The notes: a model not told the origin generated them from the sequence alone. A stretch of 6,199 nt of DNA from Pseudomonadota bacterium (GCA_023390785.1 JAEWCE010000164.1:1-6199), one strand, 5' to 3'; positions 1 to 6,037 are shown, counted from the first letter of the stretch. Made by a program: numbers and translations.

Positions 1-31
1 CCCCCGGGGCGGGCCGCCCCACTCTTGCGTC

Positions 32-58
32 GGGCGCCTGACTCAGGCATCAGCGCCC
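32..58 (+). promoter_or_regulatory. Dyad/stem-loop just upstream of pyrF, possible operator
   Basis: Two inverted repeats are nested here. One is GCCTGA-C-TCAGGC at 36-48, a perfect 6+1+6 palindrome. The other is GGGCGC at 32-37 pairing with GCGCCC at 53-58, with a 15-base loop. A weak promoter-like pair surrounds them: TTGCGT at 25-30 and, 17 bases on, CATCAG at 48-53. The pyrF ribosome binding site follows within 10 bases. The one-base centre of the inner dyad suits a DNA operator better than an RNA hairpin, while the outer stem could form in RNA. Function is inferred, and chance dyads are common in GC-rich DNA. Confidence 0.25.
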
Positions 59-63
59 AAACG

Positions 64-70
64 AGGAGGA
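64..70 (+). promoter_or_regulatory. Ribosome binding site of pyrF (decides start)
   Basis: AGGAGGA lies five bases before the ATG at 76. This near-perfect Shine-Dalgarno sequence favours 76 over the in-frame TTG at 25, which has no comparable site and would add 17 residues lacking family similarity. Confidence 0.85.
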
Positions 71-75
71 CCGCC

Positions 76-771
76 ATGGCCGGAACGCTGATCGTCGCCC
101 TCGATGTGGACAGCCGCGCCGAGGCCGAAGCGCTCGTGGACCGGCTCGGCGATACCGTCGATTTCTACAAGATCGGCTACCAATTGACCTATGGCGGCGA
201 TGGCCTTGCCTTCGGCAAGGCGCTGATCACCGCCGGCAAGCGGGTGTTCTTCGACCTCAAGCTGCTCGACATCGACAACACTGTGGAACGCGGGACGGCG
301 GCAATCGCGCGGACCGGCGCCAGCATGCTCACTGTGCACGCCTATCCGCAGTGCATGCGGGCCGCTGCGAAGGCGGCAGCGGGATCGAACCTCGCCATCC
401 TCGGCGTCTCGGTGCTGACCTCGATGGACGATGCCGACGTCGCCGAGGCCGGATTTGCGCGCGACACCGCGGGGCTGGTGTCGCTACGGGCCGGGCAGGC
501 CAAGGTTGCCGGCATCGGCGGGCTGGTGTGCTCGCCGCGCGAAGCGGACACCGTGCGGGCCATCGTCGGCCCCGACATGGCCATCGTCACCCCCGGCATC
601 CGGCCCAAGGGCGATGCGGCGGGCGACCAGAAGCGTGTGATGGGTCCCGCCGAGGCGATTGCCGCCGGCGCGACCCACCTGGTCGTCGGCCGGCCGATCA
701 CCGCGGCCATCGACCCGGCCGAGGCGGCGCGGCGCATCGTCGCCGAGATGGCAGGGCATCGCATAGCGTAG
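76..771 (+). CDS. pyrF: Orotidine 5'-phosphate decarboxylase
   Basis: PyrF decarboxylates orotidine 5'-monophosphate to UMP, the last step of de novo pyrimidine synthesis, in the cytosol. The 231-residue product has the usual length for the bacterial family and reads as one TIM barrel. Visible signature residues are the N-terminal strand IVALDV with Asp10, Lys32 in FYKIG, and the catalytic segment DLKLLDIDNTV at 60-70 supplying Asp60, Lys62 and Asp65. Phosphate-binding elements appear late as TPGIRP and VVGRPI. The start at 76 is chosen for its strong ribosome binding site. The gene ends in tandem in-frame stops (TAG TAA, 769-774), and dapB begins 14 bases later, so the two are probably co-transcribed with gpmA. 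The first 18 coding bases are nearly identical to those of gpmA. Confidence 0.96.
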   Translation: MAGTLIVALDVDSRAEAEALVDRLGDTVDFYKIGYQLTYGGDGLAFGKALITAGKRVFFDLKLLDIDNTVERGTAAIARTGASMLTVHAYPQCMRAAAKAAAGSNLAILGVSVLTSMDDADVAEAGFARDTAGLVSLRAGQAKVAGIGGLVCSPREADTVRAIVGPDMAIVTPGIRPKGDAAGDQKRVMGPAEAIAAGATHLVVGRPITAAIDPAEAARRIVAEMAGHRIA

Positions 772-785
772 TAAGGGTTTCGCCC

Positions 786-1598
786 ATGACCGATCTCAGA
801 GTTGCCATCGCCGGCGCCGGCGGCCGTATGGGCGCCGCCAATATCCGGGCCGTCACCGCTGCTCCCGGCATTGTCGTCCACTCGGCGTTCGAGCGGCCCG
901 GATCGGCGGCCATCGGCCGCGATGCCGGGGAACTGGCAGGGATCGGCGCGCTGGGCGTTACGGTCGGCGACGACGCCGAAGCGGCGGTCAGCGGCGCCGA
1001 TGCCATCATCGATTTCACCGGACCGGCGGTCAGCGTCATGCTGGCCGAGCTCGCGGCGGCGCGGGGCCTGGTCGACATCATCGGCACCACCGGCTGCTCG
1101 CGCGAGGAGGATTGGGCCATCGCCAAGTCCGGCTCGGCCGGGGCGCGCATCGTCAAATCCGGCAATTTCTCGCTCGGGGTCAATCTGCTGGCCGGGCTGG
1201 TCAGTCAGGTGGCGCGGGCGCTGCCCGACTACGATGTCGAGGTGCTCGAGATGCACCACAATCGCAAGGTGGACGCGCCCTCGGGCACAGCGCTGATGCT
1301 GGGCCAGGCGGCGGCCGAGGGCCGCGACATCGATTTCGACGCCAATGCGGTGCGGGTGCGCGACGGCCACACCGGCGCGCGTATCGCCGGCACCATCGGC
1401 TTTGCGTCGCTCAGGGGCGGCAGCGTCGTGGGCGAGCATACGGTTTTGTTCGTGGGCGAGACCGAGCGCATCGAGATCGTGCATCGCGCCACCGACCGCG
1501 GCATGTTCGCGGCGGGCGCTGTACGGGCAGCGCTGTGGGCCAAGGACCAGCCGCCCGGATTTTACGACATGGCCGACGTGCTCGGCCTCAAGGAGTAG
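786..1598 (+). CDS. dapB: 4-hydroxy-tetrahydrodipicolinate reductase
   Basis: DapB reduces 4-hydroxy-tetrahydrodipicolinate to tetrahydrodipicolinate with NAD(P)H, on the cytosolic route to meso-diaminopimelate (peptidoglycan) and lysine. The 270-residue length matches the family (E. coli about 273). The N-terminal Rossmann fold shows the dinucleotide loop AGAGGRMG at 9-16, then IDFTGP at 75-80 and GTTG at 100-103. The C-terminal catalytic domain has the hallmark HHNRKVDAPSGTA at 157-169, with catalytic His157/His158 and Lys161 aligning to E. coli His159, His160 and Lys163. An AAGGG at 773-777 lies eight bases before the ATG. The last codons (AAG GAG TAG) double as the ribosome binding site of gpmA. 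The gene sits mid-operon between pyrF and gpmA, and nothing is missing or broken. Confidence 0.97.
   Translation: MTDLRVAIAGAGGRMGAANIRAVTAAPGIVVHSAFERPGSAAIGRDAGELAGIGALGVTVGDDAEAAVSGADAIIDFTGPAVSVMLAELAAARGLVDIIGTTGCSREEDWAIAKSGSAGARIVKSGNFSLGVNLLAGLVSQVARALPDYDVEVLEMHHNRKVDAPSGTALMLGQAAAEGRDIDFDANAVRVRDGHTGARIAGTIGFASLRGGSVVGEHTVLFVGETERIEIVHRATDRGMFAAGAVRAALWAKDQPPGFYDMADVLGLKE
1590..1595 (+). promoter_or_regulatory. Ribosome binding site of gpmA inside the dapB 3' end
   Basis: AAGGAG formed by the last two sense codons of dapB lies nine bases before the gpmA ATG at 1605. The dapB stop (1596-1598) falls within the gpmA initiation region, a layout typical of translational coupling. Confidence 0.7.
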
Positions 1599-1604
1599 TC
1601 AGGC

Positions 1605-2219
1605 ATGGCGGGAACGCTGATCCTCGTCCGTCACGGACAGAGCGAGTGGAATCTCAAGAACCTGTTCACCGGCTGGAAGAACCCCGACCTCACCAAGCAG
1701 GGGATTGCCGAGGCGCGCGCGGCAGGCAAGCGGCTGAAGGAAGCGGGCTTCAAGCCAACGGTGTTCTACACGTCGGCGCTGAAGCGGGCGCAACACACGC
1801 TCGATCTGATCCTCGAGGAGCTCGGCATCGTCAACCTGGTGATCAGCCGGAACCAGGCGCTGAACGAACGCGATTATGGCGACCTGGCCGGGCTCAACAA
1901 GGACGATGCACGGGCGAAGTGGGGCGAGGAGCAGGTGCTGATCTGGCGCCGCTCCTATGACGTGCCGCCGCCGGGCGGCGAATCGCTGAAGGACACCGGC
2001 GATAGAACGCTGCCCTACTACCGCACGGAAATCCTGCCGCATGTCGAGGCGGGAGAGACCGTGCTGGTCGCCGCCCACGGCAATTCGCTGCGCTCCATGG
2101 TGATGGCGATCGAAGGGCTGACGCCGGACGAGATCCTGAAGCGGGAGCTGGCCACGGGCGAGCCGGTGATCTACCGCATCGGCACGGGCGGCAAGCTCGA
2201 AGAGAAAGTCGCGATCTAG
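1605..2219 (+). CDS. gpmA: 2,3-bisphosphoglycerate-dependent phosphoglycerate mutase
   Basis: GpmA interconverts 3-phosphoglycerate and 2-phosphoglycerate in glycolysis and gluconeogenesis, through a phosphohistidine primed by 2,3-bisphosphoglycerate. The start shows the histidine phosphatase motif LVRHGQSEWN at 7-16, with His10 as the phospho-acceptor. Also visible are TSALKRAQHT at 56-65, the acid/base region LNERDYGDLAGLNK at 86-99 with Glu88, and AAHGNSLR at 156-163 with the second active-site histidine, His158. At 204 residues it is the short form of the enzyme, as in Rhizobiales, lacking an internal segment and C-terminal region present in the roughly 250-residue E. coli GpmA. The dapB-gpmA adjacency supports the assignment over other histidine phosphatases. 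It is the last gene of the operon, followed by a strong hairpin. Confidence 0.95.
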   Translation: MAGTLILVRHGQSEWNLKNLFTGWKNPDLTKQGIAEARAAGKRLKEAGFKPTVFYTSALKRAQHTLDLILEELGIVNLVISRNQALNERDYGDLAGLNKDDARAKWGEEQVLIWRRSYDVPPPGGESLKDTGDRTLPYYRTEILPHVEAGETVLVAAHGNSLRSMVMAIEGLTPDEILKRELATGEPVIYRIGTGGKLEEKVAI

Positions 2220-2239
2220 CCAGCGCTGCGCATGGTGCC

Positions 2240-2262
2240 CCTCTCCCGCTGCGCGGGAGAGG
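2240..2262. terminator. Palindrome between convergent genes: terminator or REP-like element
   Basis: CCTCTCCCGC (2240-2249) is the exact reverse complement of GCGGGAGAGG (2253-2262), with a three-base TGC loop, so a ten-pair stem forms on either strand. It lies 21 bases after the gpmA stop and 21 bases before the stop of the convergent Ada-like gene, the expected place for a shared bidirectional terminator. No T-run follows on either side, so it is not a textbook intrinsic terminator. The sequence style resembles palindromic repeats dispersed between genes in many high-GC alphaproteobacteria, but only one copy is seen here. Confidence 0.55.
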
Positions 2263-2283
2263 AGACCCGCCTGCAATATCGTT

Positions 2284-3156
2284 CTACGCCGCCACCACGC
2301 CGGCTTCCCAGCCCAGGATGGCGCGTTTGCGCGGCACGCCCCAATGGTAGCCGGTGAGCGCGCCGGTGGATCCCACGACGCGATGGCACGGCACCACGAA
2401 TGAAATCGGGTTCTTGCCGACGGCGGCGCCCACCGCGCGCGAGGCGCTCGGGCGGCCGATATGGTCGGCGACGCGCTGGTAGGTCGTGGCCCTGCCCACT
2501 GGAATCCTGAGCAGTGTCTCCCACACGGACACCTCGAAATCAGTGCCGATCAGCACCACCTTGACCGGCTTGCCGGCGTCCCAGCGCGCCGGATCGAAGA
2601 TGCGGCTGGCGATCGGGGCGATTTGCGCATCGTCGCGGCTGAACTGCGCCCTGGGCCAGCGGGCGCGCAAATCCTCAAAGGCCATCTCGATGCTCATCTG
2701 CGCGTCGGCAAAGCCGAGGCCGGCGAGGCCGTATTCGGTGACGACGAGCACGGCTGTGCCGAAGGGAGAGGGTGCGGCGCCCCAGACCATGGCGAGTCCC
2801 TCGCCCTTCTGCCGGAAGGCGCCGGGCGGCATGGCCTCGTGAGCCACGAACAAATCGTGCAGCCGCGAGGTCGAGCTGAGGCCGACGGCGTAGGTCGTCG
2901 ACAGCACGCTGGTGCGGTCGGCCAACAGCCGCTTGGCGTGATTGAGCGCCACGGCCTGGGCGAAACTCTTGGGGGTGAGGCCGCACCAGCGGCGGAAGAG
3001 GTCAGTGAGCTGCCGCTCGGTCAGGGACAGCGAGCGGGCGAAGCGGTTGAGGTCGAGGGTCTCGGCGCCGGTCTCGCTGATATAGGCGATGGCGGCACGC
3101 ACAGCCTCGTAATCATCGGCAGGGGTGAGGGTCTGATGCTGGGTCATGGTGAGCAT
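2284..3156 (-). CDS. Ada-like fusion: AraC-type helix-turn-helix plus O6-alkylguanine-DNA alkyltransferase
   Basis: The protein probably repairs O6-methylguanine by irreversibly moving the alkyl group to its own cysteine, and may also act as a transcription factor. Of 290 residues, about 15-115 form an AraC/Ada-type DNA-binding region with two helix-turn-helix units (LTERQLTDLFRRWCGLTPKS, then STSRLHDLF). About 120-200 resemble the alkyltransferase N-terminal fold, and 205-285 the active domain. That domain shows Tyr226 in TTYQRVA, Arg240 and Asn249 in the recognition-helix region SRAVGAAVGKNP, active-site PCHRV with Cys257, and GALTGYHWG. Only two cysteines exist (58 and 257), so the four-cysteine zinc/phosphotriester domain that starts E. 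coli Ada (354 residues) is absent. The ATG at 3156 has a GGGAGGGG ribosome binding site eight bases upstream; the in-frame ATG at 3147 is too far from it. The gene follows the DUF2244 gene on the same strand by 63 bases. The symbol ada is withheld because the sensor domain is missing. Confidence 0.92.
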   Translation of the reverse strand: MLTMTQHQTLTPADDYEAVRAAIAYISETGAETLDLNRFARSLSLTERQLTDLFRRWCGLTPKSFAQAVALNHAKRLLADRTSVLSTTYAVGLSSTSRLHDLFVAHEAMPPGAFRQKGEGLAMVWGAAPSPFGTAVLVVTEYGLAGLGFADAQMSIEMAFEDLRARWPRAQFSRDDAQIAPIASRIFDPARWDAGKPVKVVLIGTDFEVSVWETLLRIPVGRATTYQRVADHIGRPSASRAVGAAVGKNPISFVVPCHRVVGSTGALTGYHWGVPRKRAILGWEAGVVAA

Positions 3157-3164
3157 CAGATACG

Positions 3165-3172
3165 CCCCTCCC
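3165..3172 (-). promoter_or_regulatory. Ribosome binding site of the Ada-like gene (decides start)
   Basis: On the minus strand GGGAGGGG ends eight bases before the ATG at 3156. It supports that start over the ATG nine bases downstream at 3147. Confidence 0.7.
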
Positions 3173-3219
3173 GACGCGGTTGCGACCCGGTTTTGACGCC
3201 GCGGCGCCGTCGGGCGCGG

Positions 3220-3699
3220 TTACACCCGCGCCTTGCGCAGGGCGGTGCCGAATACCTTGCTGAGGCTCAGTTTTTCGTCGGTGCTGAGGAAGGCGCCGAG
3301 CGGCACCTTTCTGGTGTCGGCCTTGAGCCAGAGGGCGGTGACGCGCTCGTTATAGTCGCGATCGACGAGGAATTTCACTGCCTTGGGGGCGAAGTTCAGC
3401 ACCTCCTCGCCGCCCTTGGCGTCGATCTTCTTGAGCTCGAGCGCCGTTGGCCAAAGGGTGATGACCTCATAGGCCTTGCCACCGCGCATCGAAATGGTCA
3501 GCGCAGCCCAGATGCCCAGGACGTCGAGGCCCATGAAACCGACGACCGGCCAGGCGCCGGCGCCGTAGAACACCAGGCCCGGGACCAGCGCCAGCGCGGC
3601 CACCAAGCCGATGACCACGCGCTTGCCGGTGGGCGTCAGCGAGCGGTGCGGCGTGAGGGTCGCGGCGAAAAGCGGCTTGGCTTGAGTTTTGGTCGACAT
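3220..3699 (-). CDS. DUF2244 family inner-membrane protein, function unknown
   Basis: The biochemical role is unknown. The 159-residue protein fits the DUF2244 family: the N-terminal LTPHRSLTPTGKR motif (residues 15-27) leads straight into two predicted transmembrane helices at about 27-46 and 50-70, followed by a soluble C-terminal half with SMRGGKAYE (70-78) and the family-like ending VPLGAFLSTDEK (132-143). It has no cysteine and no obvious catalytic signature. GTG at 3702 is an alternative start one codon earlier; no good ribosome binding site precedes either, which fits a very short or absent leader. The gene is divergent from nth with a spacer of about 36 bases, and DUF2244 next to nth is, as I recall, common in alphaproteobacteria. 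That suggests shared regulation but proves no role in repair. Confidence 0.88.
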   Translation of the reverse strand: MSTKTQAKPLFAATLTPHRSLTPTGKRVVIGLVAALALVPGLVFYGAGAWPVVGFMGLDVLGIWAALTISMRGGKAYEVITLWPTALELKKIDAKGGEEVLNFAPKAVKFLVDRDYNERVTALWLKADTRKVPLGAFLSTDEKLSLSKVFGTALRKARV

Positions 3700-3706
3700 C
3701 ACGCTG

Positions 3707-3714
3707 ACTATAGA
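3707..3714. promoter_or_regulatory. Symmetric TATA core, possible divergent promoter for DUF2244 and nth
   Basis: ACTATAGA holds TATAGA on the plus strand (3709-3714) and TATAGT on the minus strand (3707-3712), both close to a -10 box. The plus-strand box is 21 bases before the nth ATG, leaving room for the GGAG at 3724-3727. The minus-strand box would start transcripts at about 3700, almost on the DUF2244 start codon, giving a leaderless or nearly leaderless message. No strong -35 is seen; TTCTCA at 3731-3736 on the minus strand is the best candidate. Confidence 0.35.
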
Positions 3715-3735
3715 CCCCGAATCGGAGTGCTGAGA

Positions 3736-4434
3736 ATGCCGAAAGCGTCCCCCCGGCGATCAACTAAACGTCCGTCGCCGGAAGAGGTTGAGGCAATATT
3801 TGCGGCTTTTGCGCGGGACAATCCCGAACCCAGGGGCGAATTGGTGGCCAGCAACGCCTTCACCCTGCTCGTGGCGGTGGTGCTGTTGGCGCAGGCAACC
3901 GACGCCGGGGTCAACAAAGCGACCCCGGCGCTGTTCAAACTGGCCGATACGCCACAGAAGATGGTCGACCTCGGCGTCGAGCGCATCACCGATCTCATCA
4001 AGACGATCGGGCTCTTCCGCAACAAGGCCAAAAACGTCTTCGCGCTCAGCCAGATGCTGGTCGACAGATATGGTGGCGAGGTGCCCGCCGACCGCGAGGC
4101 GCTGGAAACGCTGCCCGGCGTTGGCCGCAAGACCGCCAACGTGGTGCTGAACATCGCCTTCCGGCAGCCGACCATCGCGGTGGACACGCACCTGTTCCGC
4201 GTCGCCAACCGCACCATGCTGGCGCCGGGCGCGACGCCGCTCGAGGTGGAAACCGGGCTGCTCAAGGTGGTGCCGGACAGATACCTGCTGCATGCGCACC
4301 ATTGGCTGATCCTGCACGGGCGCTATGTGTGCAAGGCGCGCAAGCCCGAATGCTACCGCTGCATCATCGCGCAATGGTGCCGGTTCGAGCCCAAGACCCC
4401 GCCCCCGAAAGACTGGGACGGCGCGCCGGTCTAG
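3736..4434 (+). CDS. nth: Endonuclease III (DNA glycosylase/AP lyase)
   Basis: Nth excises oxidised pyrimidines such as thymine glycol from DNA and cleaves the abasic site by beta-elimination, starting base excision repair. The 232-residue product shows the helix-hairpin-helix LPGVGRKTANVV at 126-137 with catalytic Lys132, then TIAVDTHLFRV at 146-156 with catalytic Asp150. The C-terminal iron-sulfur loop has cysteines at 199, 206, 209 and 215 in the classical C-x6-C-x2-C-x5-C spacing. Short extra tails flank the core compared with E. coli Nth (211 residues): about 12 basic residues at the N-terminus and a Pro-rich C-terminus. The ATG at 3736 has GGAG eight bases upstream (3724-3727). An in-frame GTG at 3727 overlaps that site and is less likely. 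The reading frame stays open far upstream, to about 2461, but that part is antisense to the two preceding genes. Confidence 0.97.
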   Translation: MPKASPRRSTKRPSPEEVEAIFAAFARDNPEPRGELVASNAFTLLVAVVLLAQATDAGVNKATPALFKLADTPQKMVDLGVERITDLIKTIGLFRNKAKNVFALSQMLVDRYGGEVPADREALETLPGVGRKTANVVLNIAFRQPTIAVDTHLFRVANRTMLAPGATPLEVETGLLKVVPDRYLLHAHHWLILHGRYVCKARKPECYRCIIAQWCRFEPKTPPPKDWDGAPV

Positions 4435-4461
4435 CGGCCGGGAGCGGGTGCCGTCGCGCCG

Positions 4462-4914
4462 TCAGACGACACCATAGCCCCGTGCCATCGCGGCGGCGAA
4501 GGCTGGGATGAAGGCGAAAGCGACGATTTCGCCGATATAGAAGCGGCGGAGGCCGGCGACAGTCGCGGCGTCGGGCGAAAACTTCGGGTCGGCCGCGACC
4601 CTGCGCCTCCAGCCGATGATGGCGAGGGTCGGCGGAATCGACAGCAGCCCGAGCAGGACGAAGGCCGACATCTTCAGCCAGAAGGCCCAGTTGTGGAGGT
4701 AGTAGTCGGCGCCCTTGTCGCCGAAATTGACCCGCAGCACGCCGATGACCACGACCAGGCCGGCGACGATGCCGTAGGCGATGTCGATACGTCCGAGCTG
4801 GAGGATCCGCGCCGGACTGAGGTCGGGCCGCAGCAGCACCACTTCGGCAAGCAGCAGGCCGGCCAGGGTAAAGACGCACAAATGGTGGGCAATCGCCAGA
4901 ACAAGGTCGGTCAT
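4462..4914 (-). CDS. DUF2214 family inner-membrane protein, function unknown
   Basis: The function is not known. The 150-residue protein is very hydrophobic, with four likely transmembrane helices at about 4-27, 44-63, 77-98 and 124-145. Features typical of the DUF2214 family are the double His at 10-11 in the first helix, AEVVLLRP (23-30), GRIDIAYG (41-48), GVLRVNFGDKGADYYL (58-73) and LLSIPPT (90-96). The conserved membrane histidines and charged loops could bind a metal or haem, but that is speculation. The ATG at 4914 is chosen because GGGGGAG lies six bases upstream and the family similarity begins there; the longer frame back to 5043 would overlap the adenosine kinase start and adds a Cys/His/Arg-rich stretch unlike the family. 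It converges on nth with a 27-base gap and diverges from the kinase gene. Confidence 0.88.
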   Translation of the reverse strand: MTDLVLAIAHHLCVFTLAGLLLAEVVLLRPDLSPARILQLGRIDIAYGIVAGLVVVIGVLRVNFGDKGADYYLHNWAFWLKMSAFVLLGLLSIPPTLAIIGWRRRVAADPKFSPDAATVAGLRRFYIGEIVAFAFIPAFAAAMARGYGVV

Positions 4915-5030
4915 CAGCTTCTCCCCCGCGTGACGGCGGTGACAATGGCGGCGGTCTCGGGCCGCCGCAAGGTTGCGCGCGCCGCCGTTCCCCGCTATGT
5001 GCGCGCCGGACCAACAGATCAGGGCGGCCG
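4915..5030. promoter_or_regulatory. Divergent intergenic region with candidate promoters for both genes
   Basis: For the kinase, GTTGCG at 4972-4977 and CTATGT at 4995-5000 are separated by 17 bases and resemble the alphaproteobacterial CTTGAC/CTATAT pattern, giving a leader of about 24 bases with AGGG at 5021-5024. For the DUF2214 gene on the minus strand, TTGCGG (4965-4970) and CATTGT (4942-4947) are also 17 bases apart but weaker. A seven-pair inverted repeat, GCGGCGG (4948-4954) with CCGCCGC (4962-4968), lies between the minus-strand boxes and might be an operator. GGGGGAG on the minus strand (4921-4927) is the DUF2214 ribosome binding site. Confidence 0.35.
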
Positions 5031-6035
5031 ATGGCTGACACACAGTTCGACGTGCTCACCATCGGCAATGCGATCGTCGACGTGATCGCTCCGGTCGAGC
5101 CGGACTTCCTCGCGCGCGAGGGCATGTCGGAAGGCATCATGCATCTGGTCGACGCCGAGCGCTCGGCCTATCTCTACGCGCGCATGCCGGCCGAAAAACG
5201 CCAGATCTCCGGCGGCTCGTCGGCCAATACGGCGGCGGGCGTCGCGGGCTTTGGCGGCCGCGCGGCGTTCATCGGCAAGGTCGCGGCCGATCCGCTGGGC
5301 GACGTGTTCGCCGACGATCTGCGCGAAATCGGCGTGCACTATTCCATCGACCGGCTGCATGACGGCCCGGCTACGGCGCGCTCCATGATCCTGGTGTCAC
5401 CGGGGGGCGAGCGCACCATGAACACCTATCTGGGCGCCTGCCAGCAACTCACCACCGCCGATATCAAGGAAGAGGAGATCGGCGCCGCCGCGGTGACCTA
5501 CATGGAAGGCTATCTGTGGGACCCGCCTGAGGCCAAGAAGGCCTTCGTGGTGGCGGCGCACTTCGCCCACAAGCACGACCGGCCGACCGCGATCACGCTG
5601 TCCGACCCGTTCTGCGTCAACCGCTACCGCGAGGAATTCCTCGACCTGATGCGGTCCAAGACCATCGACTATGTGTTCGCCAATATCGAAGAGGCCAAGG
5701 CGCTGTACCAGACCGACAGCCTGCACGACGCGGTGCAGCAGATCGCCAAGGATTGCGACCTCGCTGCGGTGACGATGGGGGGGCAGGGCGCCATGGCCGT
5801 GCACAATGGCGAGATTGTCACCGTACCGGCCTTCGCCGTGCCGCGCGTCGTCGACGCCACGGGCGCGGGCGATTTGTTCGCCTCTGGCTTCCTCCTGGCG
5901 CTGGCGCGCGAGCGCGACCTCAAGACGGCGCTCGCCGCCGGGTGCCTTGCCGCCAGCGAGGTGATCTCGCATATCGGCGCCCGGCCGATCCGCGCCCTCG
6001 ACCAGATGGCGCTGGAGCACAAGGTGGCGATCTAG
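5031..6035 (+). CDS. Adenosine kinase (PfkB/ribokinase family)
   Basis: It is a cytosolic sugar/nucleoside kinase that probably phosphorylates adenosine to AMP with ATP in purine salvage. The 334 residues cover a full PfkB fold: the N-terminal strand TIGNAIVDVIAPV (10-22), the first family signature region GGSSANTAAGVAGFGG (61-76) and the second signature DATGAGDLFASGF (275-287), with the anion hole and catalytic Asp281. Segments such as LSDPFCVNRYREEFLDL (190-206) and FANIEEAKALY (217-227) are the form usual in alphaproteobacterial proteins annotated as adenosine kinase. Another nucleoside or sugar as substrate cannot be excluded, so no symbol is given. The start at 5031 has AGGG six bases upstream. 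The frame after the TAG stop remains open as a proline-rich run, the mirror of a glycine-rich gene on the other strand. Confidence 0.92.
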   Translation: MADTQFDVLTIGNAIVDVIAPVEPDFLAREGMSEGIMHLVDAERSAYLYARMPAEKRQISGGSSANTAAGVAGFGGRAAFIGKVAADPLGDVFADDLREIGVHYSIDRLHDGPATARSMILVSPGGERTMNTYLGACQQLTTADIKEEEIGAAAVTYMEGYLWDPPEAKKAFVVAAHFAHKHDRPTAITLSDPFCVNRYREEFLDLMRSKTIDYVFANIEEAKALYQTDSLHDAVQQIAKDCDLAAVTMGGQGAMAVHNGEIVTVPAFAVPRVVDATGAGDLFASGFLLALARERDLKTALAAGCLAASEVISHIGARPIRALDQMALEHKVAI

Positions 6036-6037
6036 CC

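Noticed and set aside
1..41. The 3' end of an upstream gene (frame ending TGA at 39-41) and a GC hairpin at 6-20 as its terminator
   Set aside because: Only 12 codons are visible with nothing recognisable, and the GGGGCG/CGCCCC stem lacks a T-run and may be chance in GC-rich DNA.
25..75. A 17-codon N-terminal extension of PyrF from TTG at 25
   Set aside because: There is no ribosome binding site before it, and the extension lies over the dyads and the strong AGGAGGA site used by the ATG at 76.
342..1484. A 380-codon minus-strand frame opposite pyrF and dapB
   Set aside because: It is low-complexity Arg/Ala/Gly-rich sequence antisense to two clearly identified enzymes, with no recognisable domain.
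3197..3206. The palindrome CGCCGCGGCG between DUF2244 and the Ada-like gene as an operator
   Set aside because: A ten-base pure-GC palindrome is expected often by chance in this composition, and no promoter boxes are seen around it.
2461..3735. A long open frame in phase with nth that could be read as a 657-residue fusion protein
   Set aside because: It is antisense to the well-supported Ada-like and DUF2244 genes, has no family similarity, and nth has its own ribosome binding site at 3724-3727. High GC content keeps antisense frames open.
4915..5043. A longer DUF2214 protein starting at 5043
   Set aside because: It would overlap the adenosine kinase start, the extra 43 residues do not resemble the family, and the ATG at 4914 has a clear ribosome binding site.
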